Source: a bacterium (GTDB lineage: Bacteria; Armatimonadota; Fimbriimonadia; Fimbriimonadales; Fimbriimonadaceae). From it: 64,000 nucleotides of DNA. The notes under the pieces are model-generated. The model made no database searches. It worked only from the letters and a program-made list of their open reading frames with translations, and was not told the origin of the DNA. How positions within the stretch are numbered: the first letter of the stretch is position 1; every line of letters starts with the position of its first letter. Of the stretch, positions 17,060-26,081 are shown one piece after another. The stretch covers positions 186,001-250,000 of the forward strand of contig PNMZ01000001.1 in assembly GCA_013823945.1 (NCBI GenBank), read 5' to 3'. Made by a program: the position numbers and the translations under genes.

Positions 17060-18755
17060 TCGCGCACTGAACGAAATACTGGTAGAAGAAGGGTACGTCA
17101 CCCGGCAAGAACTCCAAGAAGCCCTCGTCCACCGAGTCGACTCACACGACTCGGTGGTCGATGCACTTTTGCGGCAAGGAAAAATCAGTGTCGCGCAAAA
17201 ACTCAAATGTGTCGGACTTCAAACTGGAATCCCGTTTATTGATCTTAAGAATATCAAGATCGATTACCAAGCCGCACGACTCATCTCTCAACGGCTGAGC
17301 GACAAACTCCGCGCAATCATAATCGAAGCCCACACCGATTACGTTGTTGTCGCTCTCCAAAACGCCCTTGATCTCAGAGCCATTGACGAAATCGCCGACG
17401 AAACGGGACGACGTGTTGAGCCTGTTTGGGCCACCGAGTCCGATATCACCGATAAAATTTCTGAAGTTTTTGGTGCATTCACCGATCTCGAGCAAATCCT
17501 AAATGCCAACGTCCAGCTCGACGATGCAATTGAGATTGAACCGGATACCGATGAATCGGAAAATGTCATCAACATCGAGGAGCAAACCGACTCCAGCCCC
17601 GTTATCCAATTCGTGAATGGACTTGTCGTCCGTGCCATCCGCCTCCGCGCCAGCGACATCCACATCCAGCCCCTGTCCAAGACCGTTAAAATCAAATTCC
17701 GGATCGATGGAGTCATCCGCGACATCATGGAAATCCCCAAGGAAATCCACCGCGCAGTCGTCAGCCGAATCAAAGTCATTTCTGGACTCGATATCGCCGA
17801 ACGCCGCGTACCCCAAGATGGCCGGGCTTCCCTCATAACTTCCGAAGGCGAATACGACTTCCGCGTTGCAACCTACCCAAGTGTGAACGGCGAAAAAATT
17901 ACAATCCGTGTCCTCGATAAACAAGGCGGAATCAAGCCTATCCGCCACATCGGCATGGATCAATCCGCCCTCCAAAGACTTCTTTGGGCCGTTGACAAAT
18001 CGCAAGGATTGATCCTCATTACCGGCCCAACCGGCTCCGGAAAAACCACAACCCTTTACGGACTGCTCAACCACGTCAACCAAGGCGACCGACAAATCAT
18101 TACCGTTGAAGACCCCGCCGAATACCAAATAGATGGCATTGTGCAAGCAAATGTCAATCGGGCCGCTGGAATGACTTTCGCTACCGGGCTCAAAGCAATC
18201 CTCCGAGCTGACCCCGACGTAATCCTCGTCGGTGAATCGCGCGATCCAGAAACCGCCAAAACTTCGATCGAAGCCGCGCTCACTGGTCACCTCGTCCTCA
18301 CCAGCCTTCACGCCAACGACAGTGCCGCTGCTCTCACTCGCCTGATCGAAATGGGTATCGAAGAGTTTCTCGTCAGTGCTTCAGTCACTTGCAGCGTTGC
18401 CCAACGACTTCTCCGATGCAACTGCAAAGAATGCTCCGAGCCTTATTCTCCCAATCCTGAACTACTCGAAAAACTCAACCTCCCAACCAACGCCGATTAC
18501 AAGCGCGGCGTCGGGTGCCCAAAATGTGCCGATACCGGCTACAAAGGTCGAATGGGGATCTATGAAGTCATGGAAATGACCAACGGAATTCAAAAGCTCC
18601 TCCTCTCCGGAGCCCCTGCGGCAGAAATCCGCAAATTTGCCCGCCAAAACGGAATGCTCACCATGATGGATGATGCCGCCCTCAAAGCTCAAGCTGGCCT
18701 CACCACTGTCGAAGAAGTTGCCCGAGTGATCGCCGCCGAGGATTTTGAATCGTGA
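17049..18755 (+). CDS. pilB: Type IV pilus assembly ATPase (PilB/GspE)
   Basis: Hexameric cytosolic motor driving pilin polymerisation. It carries an N-terminal MshEN-type domain (~1-150), the class that can bind cyclic di-GMP. The motor core follows: SDIHIQPLSKTVKIKFRIDG, Walker A GPTGSGKTT (326 onward), the Asp box, Walker B ILVGESRDPETA (~391; canonical GEIRD is GESRD here) and the His box LTSLHANDSAAAL. Two CxxC pairs (CNCKEC and CPKC) form the zinc site typical of PilB/GspE. It overlaps pilQ by 11 bp. No PilT retraction ATPase is present in the window. Confidence 0.95.
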   Translation: MSLDRALNEILVEEGYVTRQELQEALVHRVDSHDSVVDALLRQGKISVAQKLKCVGLQTGIPFIDLKNIKIDYQAARLISQRLSDKLRAIIIEAHTDYVVVALQNALDLRAIDEIADETGRRVEPVWATESDITDKISEVFGAFTDLEQILNANVQLDDAIEIEPDTDESENVINIEEQTDSSPVIQFVNGLVVRAIRLRASDIHIQPLSKTVKIKFRIDGVIRDIMEIPKEIHRAVVSRIKVISGLDIAERRVPQDGRASLITSEGEYDFRVATYPSVNGEKITIRVLDKQGGIKPIRHIGMDQSALQRLLWAVDKSQGLILITGPTGSGKTTTLYGLLNHVNQGDRQIITVEDPAEYQIDGIVQANVNRAAGMTFATGLKAILRADPDVILVGESRDPETAKTSIEAALTGHLVLTSLHANDSAAALTRLIEMGIEEFLVSASVTCSVAQRLLRCNCKECSEPYSPNPELLEKLNLPTNADYKRGVGCPKCADTGYKGRMGIYEVMEMTNGIQKLLLSGAPAAEIRKFARQNGMLTMMDDAALKAQAGLTTVEEVARVIAAEDFES

Positions 18756-19981
18756 TCAGTTATCAGTACGAAGCCGTTGACCGCTCAGGCAAACGGATGA
18801 AAGGTGCAATTCAAGCTCCAAATCTGTCCGCTGCCGAAGCGAAACTCGATGCTCAACGCCTCACCCCGCTGTATGTCGTAGAAGGCGGAAGCGAACTTAC
18901 CGTCGAAAATCTGTCTCAACAGCAATTCAGATTTTACAAGCGCACCAAAGCATCCCCCGACGAAATCATTGATATTCTCCGATCCCTCGCCGTCATGATC
19001 AAAAGCGGCGTGAATCTCATTGAATCTCTGGACACAATCAGCCAGCACGCCACCAGCGAACCTGCAAAGCAAGTAGCCGCTCAGCTCCGACAAAGCATTC
19101 TCGACGGTCAATCCATTGACCTCGCAATGCGCAATATCCCCGACGCCTTTCCGGATGTTGTCTGCGAAATGCTCGCCGTCGCCGACGAAGGAGGAAACCT
19201 CGCGAAGTCCATTTACGGTGCAATCCACTTCATGGAGCAACAACAAAAAACAAAGACATCAATAAAATCGGCCCTTGTCTATCCTGCCGTATTGATGAGT
19301 GTATCGATCGTCACCCTACTTCTCTTCATGATCGTCATCCTGCCAACCTTCGGCAAAACATTTGAAGGACTCAACGTCAAACTTCCTGCAATAACCCAGA
19401 TTCTCCTCTCAACGGGTGAATTTCTCAAATCAAATATCACGAGTCTCATTATTGGTCTCGTCATGGCCGTCATAGGAGCGAAGTACGCCCTCCGACTTCC
19501 CAAAGTCAAAGCATTCGTCAACACAGCGACTTACCGAATTCCAATGTTCGGCAAGGTGCTCCAAGAGCTCGCCCTCGCACGCTCAGTCCAAACATTCGGT
19601 TCGCTGCTCGAAACCAATATCCCGGTCATGATGGCAATCCAATTTGCTGGTCGTGTGGCTGGTTACCACCCCTTAACCCAAGCCTACAGTGCCGTTGAAT
19701 CTCGTGTCGAAAACGGTGACACTATTGCGGATTCCATGGCCAAAACAAAAGCATTTCCCGCCATGACCGTTCAATTAGTCAGCGTCGGTGAAAAATCCGG
19801 ACAACTCGCCCCCCTACTCATAACCGCCGGAGAACAGTCACAAGAATCCGCCGAACGCAAAATGAAAGCTGTCTTATCCCTCCTCGAACCAATGTTTATC
19901 TTGGTCATGGGTGCCATCGTTGGCGCCCTTGTGCTCTCAATCCTCATGCCCCTGTTCAGCCTCAACCAGAGCATCAAGTAA
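18752..19981 (+). CDS. pilC: Type IV pilus inner-membrane platform protein (PilC/GspF)
   Basis: Polytopic platform protein rotated or gated by PilB during pilin insertion. It has the two GspF repeats: the first with DEIIDILRSLAVMIKSGVNLIESLD and AVADEGGNL, the second with LARSVQTFGSLLETNIPVMMAIQFA and VSVGEKSGQLAP, each preceding membrane helices (VLMSVSIVTLLLFMIVILPTF and MFILVMGAIVGALVLSILMPLF). A cytosolic N-terminal domain starts YQYEAVDRSGKRMKGAI. GTG start overlaps the pilB stop by 4 bp. Confidence 0.95.
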   Translation: MISYQYEAVDRSGKRMKGAIQAPNLSAAEAKLDAQRLTPLYVVEGGSELTVENLSQQQFRFYKRTKASPDEIIDILRSLAVMIKSGVNLIESLDTISQHATSEPAKQVAAQLRQSILDGQSIDLAMRNIPDAFPDVVCEMLAVADEGGNLAKSIYGAIHFMEQQQKTKTSIKSALVYPAVLMSVSIVTLLLFMIVILPTFGKTFEGLNVKLPAITQILLSTGEFLKSNITSLIIGLVMAVIGAKYALRLPKVKAFVNTATYRIPMFGKVLQELALARSVQTFGSLLETNIPVMMAIQFAGRVAGYHPLTQAYSAVESRVENGDTIADSMAKTKAFPAMTVQLVSVGEKSGQLAPLLITAGEQSQESAERKMKAVLSLLEPMFILVMGAIVGALVLSILMPLFSLNQSIK

Positions 19982-19986
19982 AAACT

Positions 19987-20424
19987 ATGCGACGTAAAAA
20001 CTCTGCCTTCACCCTTGCCGAAATGATGACCGTTGTCGGAATCATGGCCCTCCTGACTGCAATTGCAACTCCGCAGTTCATGGGAAGCTACCAACGAAGC
20101 AAAGAAAACAGTCTCAAAAGTGACCTCACCGTCGTCCGCGCTGCCGTTCAAATGTTCTATCAAGATACAGGCACTTATCCGAACGCACTTACCGACCTCA
20201 CTGTCACAACTGCCCCGATCAACGGAAAATCGCGCACCGGATCAACCGTCTCAATCACTGCCATCGACTGGCGCGGACCATACATCGTCACCCTTCCCAA
20301 AGACCCCATCAGCGATCAAGAATTCACTTATTTCACGACTACATCGGGCGCAAACCTTGTTGGCACCGTTCGCAGCAGCATGACCGGCAACGACAGCACC
20401 GGAATCGCTTTCAGCACCTACTAA
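19987..20424 (+). CDS. Type IV pilin / type II pseudopilin
   Basis: The fibre subunit. A short basic leader (MRRKNSA) is followed by the prepilin N-methylation motif FTLAEMMTVVGIMALLTAIATPQF; cleavage would fall before Phe8, and Glu at mature position 5 is present. The residue before the cut is Ala rather than the usual Gly. The globular part holds an alpha-spine helix and a PNALTDL...GPYIVTLPKDP segment as in GspG-like pseudopilins and short pilins. Five bases separate it from pilC. It is the only prepilin in the operon. Confidence 0.9.
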   Translation: MRRKNSAFTLAEMMTVVGIMALLTAIATPQFMGSYQRSKENSLKSDLTVVRAAVQMFYQDTGTYPNALTDLTVTTAPINGKSRTGSTVSITAIDWRGPYIVTLPKDPISDQEFTYFTTTSGANLVGTVRSSMTGNDSTGIAFSTY

Positions 20425-20425
20425 C

Positions 20426-21253
20426 ATGACTTCATTCGACGAACTCCTTCACCTATTTGGCTCGGCCGAAAACCTCCCCCATCTTCCCGAATCTCCCCTC
20501 GAGCTCGCCAATCTTCTCGAGAAATCTGACCCTAACCCCTCAGAAATCGAGCGTCACATTCTCGCCGACCCCGCTCTCACCGCCGGTGTGTTTCGTGCTG
20601 CATCAAGCGCATTCTATGGACGAGGGAAAGCCCCGTCAACAATTCGTGAAGCCACAAATCTACTCGGTCATCGATCCCTGCGCGCGCTCGCCATTGCCCT
20701 TTGGACAAACGCCCTCACAAGAACCAACATCAAAACACCTCACTTCCGCATTGACCGATTTGTGGGCAACGCCAACTTCGTTAGCAACCTCAGCGTTACG
20801 ATTGCCCAAAGCCAATCCGCCCGAGGGGATTGGACAAACGAAGAACTCCTCGCCGCCGGAACTCTCCACAACGTCCTCTTTGCTCTCCTCGCCGCCACCG
20901 CGCCCGAAGAATACTCGCTCACCTACGAATTCGCACAAACCGGGCAAATCACCCTCAACCAGTCATTTACAATGCTCTTCTCACATCCCATCAGTGATCT
21001 AGCACCGAGAACTGCCGAAACCCTCCGCCTACCTCCCCTCTTCACTAACTCCGCGACGGCAATCAGCCAAGATTCCGAAGACAAATCCGTTCAATCTCTA
21101 CAAACCGCAATCATCATTGCCGAGTCAATTGGCAACAATTTGACCACTTGGCTCAACCCGATAACCAGTACTCCAATCGAGCTTTCTGAAGACGAAATCA
21201 CCCATTTGATTGCCCAAACTGCGGCTCGACCGGATATCCTCGTCGCCGCATAA
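20426..21253 (+). CDS. HDOD-domain protein at the end of the pilus operon
   Basis: HDOD domains are metal-free relatives of HD domains with regulatory roles, often linked to chemotaxis or nucleotide signals. Here LPHLPESPLELANLLEKSDPNPSEIERHILADPALTAGVFRAASSAFYG and the following TIREATNLLGHRSLRALAIAL are the classical opening. There is no HD dyad. The ATG lies one base after the pilin stop, making it the last gene of the operon before a bidirectional terminator, so a role in pilus control is a fair inference but unproven. Confidence 0.87.
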   Translation: MTSFDELLHLFGSAENLPHLPESPLELANLLEKSDPNPSEIERHILADPALTAGVFRAASSAFYGRGKAPSTIREATNLLGHRSLRALAIALWTNALTRTNIKTPHFRIDRFVGNANFVSNLSVTIAQSQSARGDWTNEELLAAGTLHNVLFALLAATAPEEYSLTYEFAQTGQITLNQSFTMLFSHPISDLAPRTAETLRLPPLFTNSATAISQDSEDKSVQSLQTAIIIAESIGNNLTTWLNPITSTPIELSEDEITHLIAQTAARPDILVAA

Positions 21254-21296
21254 AAAAGCTCCCCCGAGATCAAACAGAACCGGAGGAGCTGACTTT
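21253..21296. terminator. Bidirectional terminator between pilus operon and subtilase gene
   Basis: AGCTCC...GGAGCT form a stem (21257-21262 with 21285-21290), with an A-run before it (T-run on the - strand) and TTTTCT after it. It serves both convergent genes. Confidence 0.75.
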
Positions 21297-21302
21297 TCTA
21301 AC

Positions 21303-24300
21303 TTATTGACCGACGAGACCAATGTTCGGCAGAGTTGCCTGAATGTCCCAGAAGTTGATCAAGTTGTTTCCATCAATATCTGCTGATCGGACATAGTTCG
21401 GGTCACCCGGAACCGCTCCGATTCGAGCTTGGATGTAAGTGACATCATTCGCATCTACATCGTTGTCTCCATCCGCATCACCCGCAATCATCGTCATCAA
21501 GAAGTCACCCGGCTGAACCGACGCCAAATTCACGTTTTGCGCCCGTCGTTTCAAGTAGCCCGGAAGCGTGAATCGAACATCGGCAATGCCCTGGGCCGGT
21601 GCCGCGAACCTCATCACCACCTCAGATCGAATGAAGCCCGTCTGCGCCGGAACCGTCATCTGCTCCATCATCGTGTTTGTGCCTGGTTGCAGAATCTCCA
21701 CTCCCAGAACCTGATTGCTCACCAATCCACGCCAACGCTCCAGCCGTAAGGTGAAAGATGCCATGCGCAGGTTTTCCCAGGGCTCGCCACTGATCACAAT
21801 GTCGTCAATATAAACTCCATCGCGAACCACGGAACCGTCCGTCGTCAACCGGAATCGGAATCGCACCGAATCAGCTCCTGGTAGTGCAAAACTCTGAGCC
21901 GCAAATGCCGCTTGAAGGCCATTCAGGCGCCCAAGCGAAGTCCAAGTATTTCCACTATCCGTCGAAACTTCCGTGTAGAGATAGTCGTAATTGGTCTCAA
22001 GGTCATACCGAGTCTGGAACGTCAGGTTTGCGCCCGCAATTCCTGCCGTTGAGTAGTTCGTATTGCCAGTCAACGAAATGTTGAGATTGTCACCATAATT
22101 GCCTGCCGGAGAGTCTGTCCAACTCTGTGTCGGCGAAACAAACGAAGCAGTCGTCCGCGCCCAAGGTGAAGTCGCATTGAAATTCACCGCTCCTTCAACC
22201 GTATCCCTCATCACTTCCGACAATCCAACAATTGCAATGTCATCCAGATAGACGCCGTTGCGGACAACCGATGCGTTCGAAGTCATTCGGAACCGAATTC
22301 GAACCGAATCATTCGCCGCCGATGGAATAACCGCCGAGTAGTTTGCCCAGCTGCCGAGTCCACTCCAACGGTTCGCCAAAGTCCATGCCCCGCCATTGAT
22401 CGAATACTCCAAAACCAAGAAGTCCGCATTACTTTCCAGATCAAGATCCGCCCAGAAGTTCACGCCGACCAAACCCCCAACCGTGACCGCAGAATTCTGC
22501 GTCAAAATACGGTTCGCATTGTTTCCATAGTTTCCACCCGGTGAGTCTGTCCAACTTCTACTGCTCGAAAACGCTTTTTCAGTTGTTGTCGCCCAGCCAT
22601 CACTCGAACTAAATTGCGCGGCACCTTCCACCCGGTCGGACCAGGTACTTGACTTCAAATTGAAGGGGCCGAGGACTGAAATCGGGGAATTGTTCCCCAT
22701 ATTGTCCCTTGCTCGCACCGCCATATAAATCGAACCGCCCGGCCACATTCCACGGGGTTGAGCCCGTACCAACTGACCCGCTGGCAAGTTTGGAACAGAA
22801 ACTGAAACTGGCTGCGCCGTCGCAAAATTCGCTTCTGTAATCATCGAACTGCTAACCCGCACGTCATAGCCGTCTGCCGCGCCGGTCATTCCGTCGTCTC
22901 CCGAAGTCCGAAACTCAATCTCTGCCACCGTTTGAGCCCGACGCAACACCGCCAATCCCGTAACTGCGGAAGGCGGCACTAAGTCGGTTTCAAGCGCGCC
23001 GTTCAGATTCGCTCGCTTACCTCCCGGGACAAAACTTGCCAACGATGCAACCGAATCCGCCGTTCCGATGAGTCGATCTAGAATTTGACGGTCAGTCAGT
23101 GCTGGTAAGTGCGCCCGCATCACCCCAAGAACGGAAGCCACATTCGGGGTCGCCATTGAAGTCCCAGAATTATTTCCGTATGTATTTCCGGGCAAAGTCG
23201 AATAAACATCAACTCCCGCCGCAAAAATCTCAATCTTGACTCCATAGTTGCTAAACGAAGCGCGGTTGTCATTCCGATCCGAAGCCGCTACAAAAATCAC
23301 ATTGCTCGCCAAATCTCGAATCGCCGCACGCGCCGGGTTCAGCTGATTATTATTCCCTGCTGAGTTGCAGTAGATGACATCAGCTGCATCTGCCCGCTGA
23401 ATCGCCTCGACCAAGGCATTGGTGAAGCCATCAATATTGTAGCTAACACTAATAACTTCCGCCCCGTTTTGCCAAGCGTAGTCAACTGCATTCGCCAGGT
23501 GGGACATCCAAGCCGAGCTTCCTGTCCCGTACATCCGTAGCGGCATAATCTTGTTGTTGCGCCCTGCCCCCGTAATCCCAATGCCGTTATTGTTGACTGC
23601 ACCCACGGTGCCTGCAACGTGCGTCCCGTGAGAATCCGATCCCCCTGGTGCCGGATTATTATCCCCCGCCGAAAAATCCCATCCTCGCGTATCGTCAATG
23701 AACCCGTTTCCGTCATCATCAATCCCGTTCGCAGCAATTTCGTCGGTGTTCGACCAAATATTTGCCGCCAAATCCGGGTGACCCCAATCCACTCCATCAT
23801 CACATACCGCAATGACCACCGGATTACCAACCCCCGTCACATCCCATGCTTCCGGAACATCCATATCCGCATCGACTTTGCCGGAGCTCTGACCCGTGTT
23901 GTGCAAGCCATACAAATTTCCAAAGCTCGGATCATTCGGCATAAAGTCCGGCTCAATCGCGACGTCAAACTCCGCATATCGAACTGAAGGCATTTGGTTG
24001 AAGTACCGTACTGCACTCTCCACCGTCATCCCCGATCGCTTCGCCCTTTCAGGAATCTCAACCACAACAAAGTAGTTGCCCGAATCTTCCACTGAAACCT
24101 TTAATCCAATTTGCTGAGCCAACGCGACCTTTGCCGAATCGCTCACCCCAGGCATAAACGAAACAACCAAATGATTCTTCGCATAATCGAACTTGCCCAT
24201 CCGTTCCATTGGATCAACAAACGGAAAGTCCTTTTCCACCAAGGTACTTCGGGTTTGCGCAAACCCGATCACTCCCAAGGCAAGCAACCCTCCACAAATC

Positions 24301-24347
24301 GCCGCTCGGAAACCGTCCGAGCGTAAGCATGAAACGCGTGATATCAT
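21303..24347 (-). CDS. Secreted S8 subtilisin-like protease with two jelly-roll-type repeats and a dockerin-like end
   Basis: 1014 residues. A signal peptide (AAICGGLLALGVIGFAQ) is followed by an inhibitor-type propeptide (~45-130), then the peptidase: Asp183 in AVCDDGVD, His240 in SHGTHVAG and Ser397 in NSGTSMATP. A fibronectin-like stretch follows (VTGLAVLRRAQ), then two related ~140-residue modules that share SWTDSPxGNYG and VRxGVYxDDIxI, probably carbohydrate- or protein-binding sandwiches. The C-terminus has two calcium-loop repeats (GDADGDNDVDANDV and ADIDGNNLINFWD), the dockerin type I layout. An RBS (GAGGAGAA) precedes the ATG. A 611-residue paralogue lies at 57366. Likely a secreted protease for nutrient or surface-protein processing. 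Confidence 0.92.
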   Translation of the reverse strand: MISRVSCLRSDGFRAAICGGLLALGVIGFAQTRSTLVEKDFPFVDPMERMGKFDYAKNHLVVSFMPGVSDSAKVALAQQIGLKVSVEDSGNYFVVVEIPERAKRSGMTVESAVRYFNQMPSVRYAEFDVAIEPDFMPNDPSFGNLYGLHNTGQSSGKVDADMDVPEAWDVTGVGNPVVIAVCDDGVDWGHPDLAANIWSNTDEIAANGIDDDGNGFIDDTRGWDFSAGDNNPAPGGSDSHGTHVAGTVGAVNNNGIGITGAGRNNKIMPLRMYGTGSSAWMSHLANAVDYAWQNGAEVISVSYNIDGFTNALVEAIQRADAADVIYCNSAGNNNQLNPARAAIRDLASNVIFVAASDRNDNRASFSNYGVKIEIFAAGVDVYSTLPGNTYGNNSGTSMATPNVASVLGVMRAHLPALTDRQILDRLIGTADSVASLASFVPGGKRANLNGALETDLVPPSAVTGLAVLRRAQTVAEIEFRTSGDDGMTGAADGYDVRVSSSMITEANFATAQPVSVSVPNLPAGQLVRAQPRGMWPGGSIYMAVRARDNMGNNSPISVLGPFNLKSSTWSDRVEGAAQFSSSDGWATTTEKAFSSSRSWTDSPGGNYGNNANRILTQNSAVTVGGLVGVNFWADLDLESNADFLVLEYSINGGAWTLANRWSGLGSWANYSAVIPSAANDSVRIRFRMTSNASVVRNGVYLDDIAIVGLSEVMRDTVEGAVNFNATSPWARTTASFVSPTQSWTDSPAGNYGDNLNISLTGNTNYSTAGIAGANLTFQTRYDLETNYDYLYTEVSTDSGNTWTSLGRLNGLQAAFAAQSFALPGADSVRFRFRLTTDGSVVRDGVYIDDIVISGEPWENLRMASFTLRLERWRGLVSNQVLGVEILQPGTNTMMEQMTVPAQTGFIRSEVVMRFAAPAQGIADVRFTLPGYLKRRAQNVNLASVQPGDFLMTMIAGDADGDNDVDANDVTYIQARIGAVPGDPNYVRSADIDGNNLINFWDIQATLPNIGLVGQ

Positions 24348-24530
24348 CTGTTCTCCTCAGGCGGACTGACCAAAAATGTCCGTCTCAAACCTGTTTGTCC
24401 TACTCATCATCTTACCAACACCTTGGCCCAAATACAAATATCACTTTTCCCCTCAAGTTCACTGTGAAGTTTCAGCATCAAAAAGCCAATACTTCTACCA
24501 GGCAAACCCAATTGTCAGGGGCAGATTAGC

Positions 24531-25145
24531 ATGAGTCAATACCAACGCGTCGGAGACTGGATGGTCGAAAACAAAGTCATCAGCGAACAACAACGAGACG
24601 AAGCCCTCCGCCTTCAAAAAGAATCGAAACAGCGATTCGGTGAAGTTCTGATCTCACTCGGCTACATCACCGAACGCCAAGTTGTCGAATGTCTCTCCCG
24701 ACAGTACGACCTTCCCATCTGCGAACTCAGCGAAGTCAAACCATCCGAAACTGCACTTCGCCTCGTCAGCCCAACATTTGCCCTCAGCCGACTCATCCTT
24801 CCCCTCAAAGTCACCGCCACCGAATTCCATTGCGCCATCTGCGATCCCCTCGATATCGAAGGCACCGACTACCTCACTAAAGCTCTCGGCAAACGACTCC
24901 ATATATCGATCGCCGGACCAGGCGAAATCTTTGACGCTATCGCTCAGAACTACGCGATGCCAACCGCAAAGAAATCTGCCCCACTCACCGTCGAATCAGC
25001 CGCCTCAGAAAAGCCCAAAACTAAAGCCGCTCCTGCCAAGAAATCTCGACCCACTAAAGTCCACGAACAGGCGGACCGCCGTGATCTCCTCGCCGCCATC
25101 GCCGGAACCGGCTCTGAAAGTATCTGGGACACCTTCCAAGACTAA
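24531..25145 (+). CDS. Stand-alone MshEN (GspE N-terminal) domain protein
   Basis: 204 residues with no ATPase core. The first ~150 residues repeat the pattern found at the start of PilB: GDWMVENKVISEQQRDEALRLQ, FGEVLISLGYITERQVVECLSRQYDLPIC, then a RLVSPTFALSRLILPLKVT segment. The two ~RLG/L-x-LGYI helices belong to the MshEN motif that binds cyclic di-GMP in MshE. A Lys/Ala/Pro linker and a short acidic end follow. It stands 21 bp before a MinD-like ATPase gene, so the two probably act together, perhaps placing or switching the pilus machine. Confidence 0.82.
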   Translation: MSQYQRVGDWMVENKVISEQQRDEALRLQKESKQRFGEVLISLGYITERQVVECLSRQYDLPICELSEVKPSETALRLVSPTFALSRLILPLKVTATEFHCAICDPLDIEGTDYLTKALGKRLHISIAGPGEIFDAIAQNYAMPTAKKSAPLTVESAASEKPKTKAAPAKKSRPTKVHEQADRRDLLAAIAGTGSESIWDTFQD

Positions 25146-25166
25146 ATTTTAAGGACAAACAAAGAA

Positions 25167-25925
25167 ATGCTCACCATCGCAATCACCAGTGGAAAAGGCG
25201 GAGTCGGAAAAACCAGCTTCTCCGCAAACCTCGCCGCCGCCCTCGCCGAAACCGGAGCCAAAACCACCGTCTTCGACGCCGATCTCCAACTGGCGAACCT
25301 AGACATCGCCCTCGGAATCACCCCCGAATTCAACCTCCAACACGTCGTTGCCGAGCAAAAAACTCTGTCCGAAATCCTCGCCGACGCCCCAGGAGGCATC
25401 AAAGCCATCACCGGAGCCAGTGCCGTCCCTTCCCTCATGCGCGCCGGTCCTAAAAAGCTCAACCTCTTCTTTAGCCAACTCGCCGACCTTAGCAAATCCA
25501 CCGATTTCTTGATCTTTGACTGCGCAGCCGGACTCGAAAACCGCGTCCTCAGCTTCCTCAAACTCAGCGACGAAATCATCTTGGTTGCAAGCCCAGACCC
25601 CACTAGCATCACCGACGCCTACGCCACCGCCAAAACCATTTTCCGACGCCGACCCGATGCCCACATCCACGTCGTCTTCAACCAAGCCACCGCCCACGAG
25701 GGCCAAAAACTTTTTAAGATGTTCGAAAAAATCATCTGGAGCTACCTCCACAAAAAAGTGGAGTACCTTGGCTCAGTTCGATTCGACCAAATGGCCGCGC
25801 TTGCTACTCGCAAACGCGAACTCGTCGTCGTCCAAACCCCCGATGCCAAAGCATCTCAAGATATCCGCGCCCTCGCCCAGCAAGTTCAGCAATGGCGCAC
25901 CCAAAACCTCAAAAAAGCGAGCTAG
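25167..25925 (+). CDS. MinD/FlhG-like ParA-family ATPase
   Basis: Deviant-Walker P-loop ATPase of the positioning class. SGKGGVGKTSFSANLAAALA (Lys10 and Lys15) is the signature, followed by DADLQLANLDIALG, LIFDCAAGLE (Walker B) and the switch Lys/Ala-rich stretch. At 252 residues it lacks a clear C-terminal amphipathic targeting helix, which points to a FlhG- or CpaE/MipZ-like partner role rather than cell-division MinD. It follows the MshEN protein, and a strong terminator closes the pair. Polar placement of the pilus machine is a reasonable but untested idea. Confidence 0.88.
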   Translation: MLTIAITSGKGGVGKTSFSANLAAALAETGAKTTVFDADLQLANLDIALGITPEFNLQHVVAEQKTLSEILADAPGGIKAITGASAVPSLMRAGPKKLNLFFSQLADLSKSTDFLIFDCAAGLENRVLSFLKLSDEIILVASPDPTSITDAYATAKTIFRRRPDAHIHVVFNQATAHEGQKLFKMFEKIIWSYLHKKVEYLGSVRFDQMAALATRKRELVVVQTPDAKASQDIRALAQQVQQWRTQNLKKAS

Positions 25926-25963
25926 TCAAGCGCAATCAATCCCACTAGGAGGGAACTAAGTAT

Positions 25964-26002
25964 CTTGGGCGGGTGCATAGGCACTTGCCCAAGAATTTTT
26001 TT
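25964..26002 (+). terminator. Rho-independent terminator after the MinD-like gene
   Basis: CTTGGGC (25964-25970) pairs with GCCCAAG (25987-25993), an inner TGC/GCA extends the stem, and AATTTTTTT follows to 26002. Confidence 0.92.
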
Positions 26003-26081
26003 CAGATTTCAAACGCTACAATTCGACCCACAAAAAATCCAACCGCCCCCCTCCTGCGTCCCTTCCCCCAAGCAATCCCAA

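Noticed and set aside
25965-26081. Longer TTG start for the SbtA-type gene
   Set aside because: Lies inside the terminator stem; family homology starts at ATG 26082.
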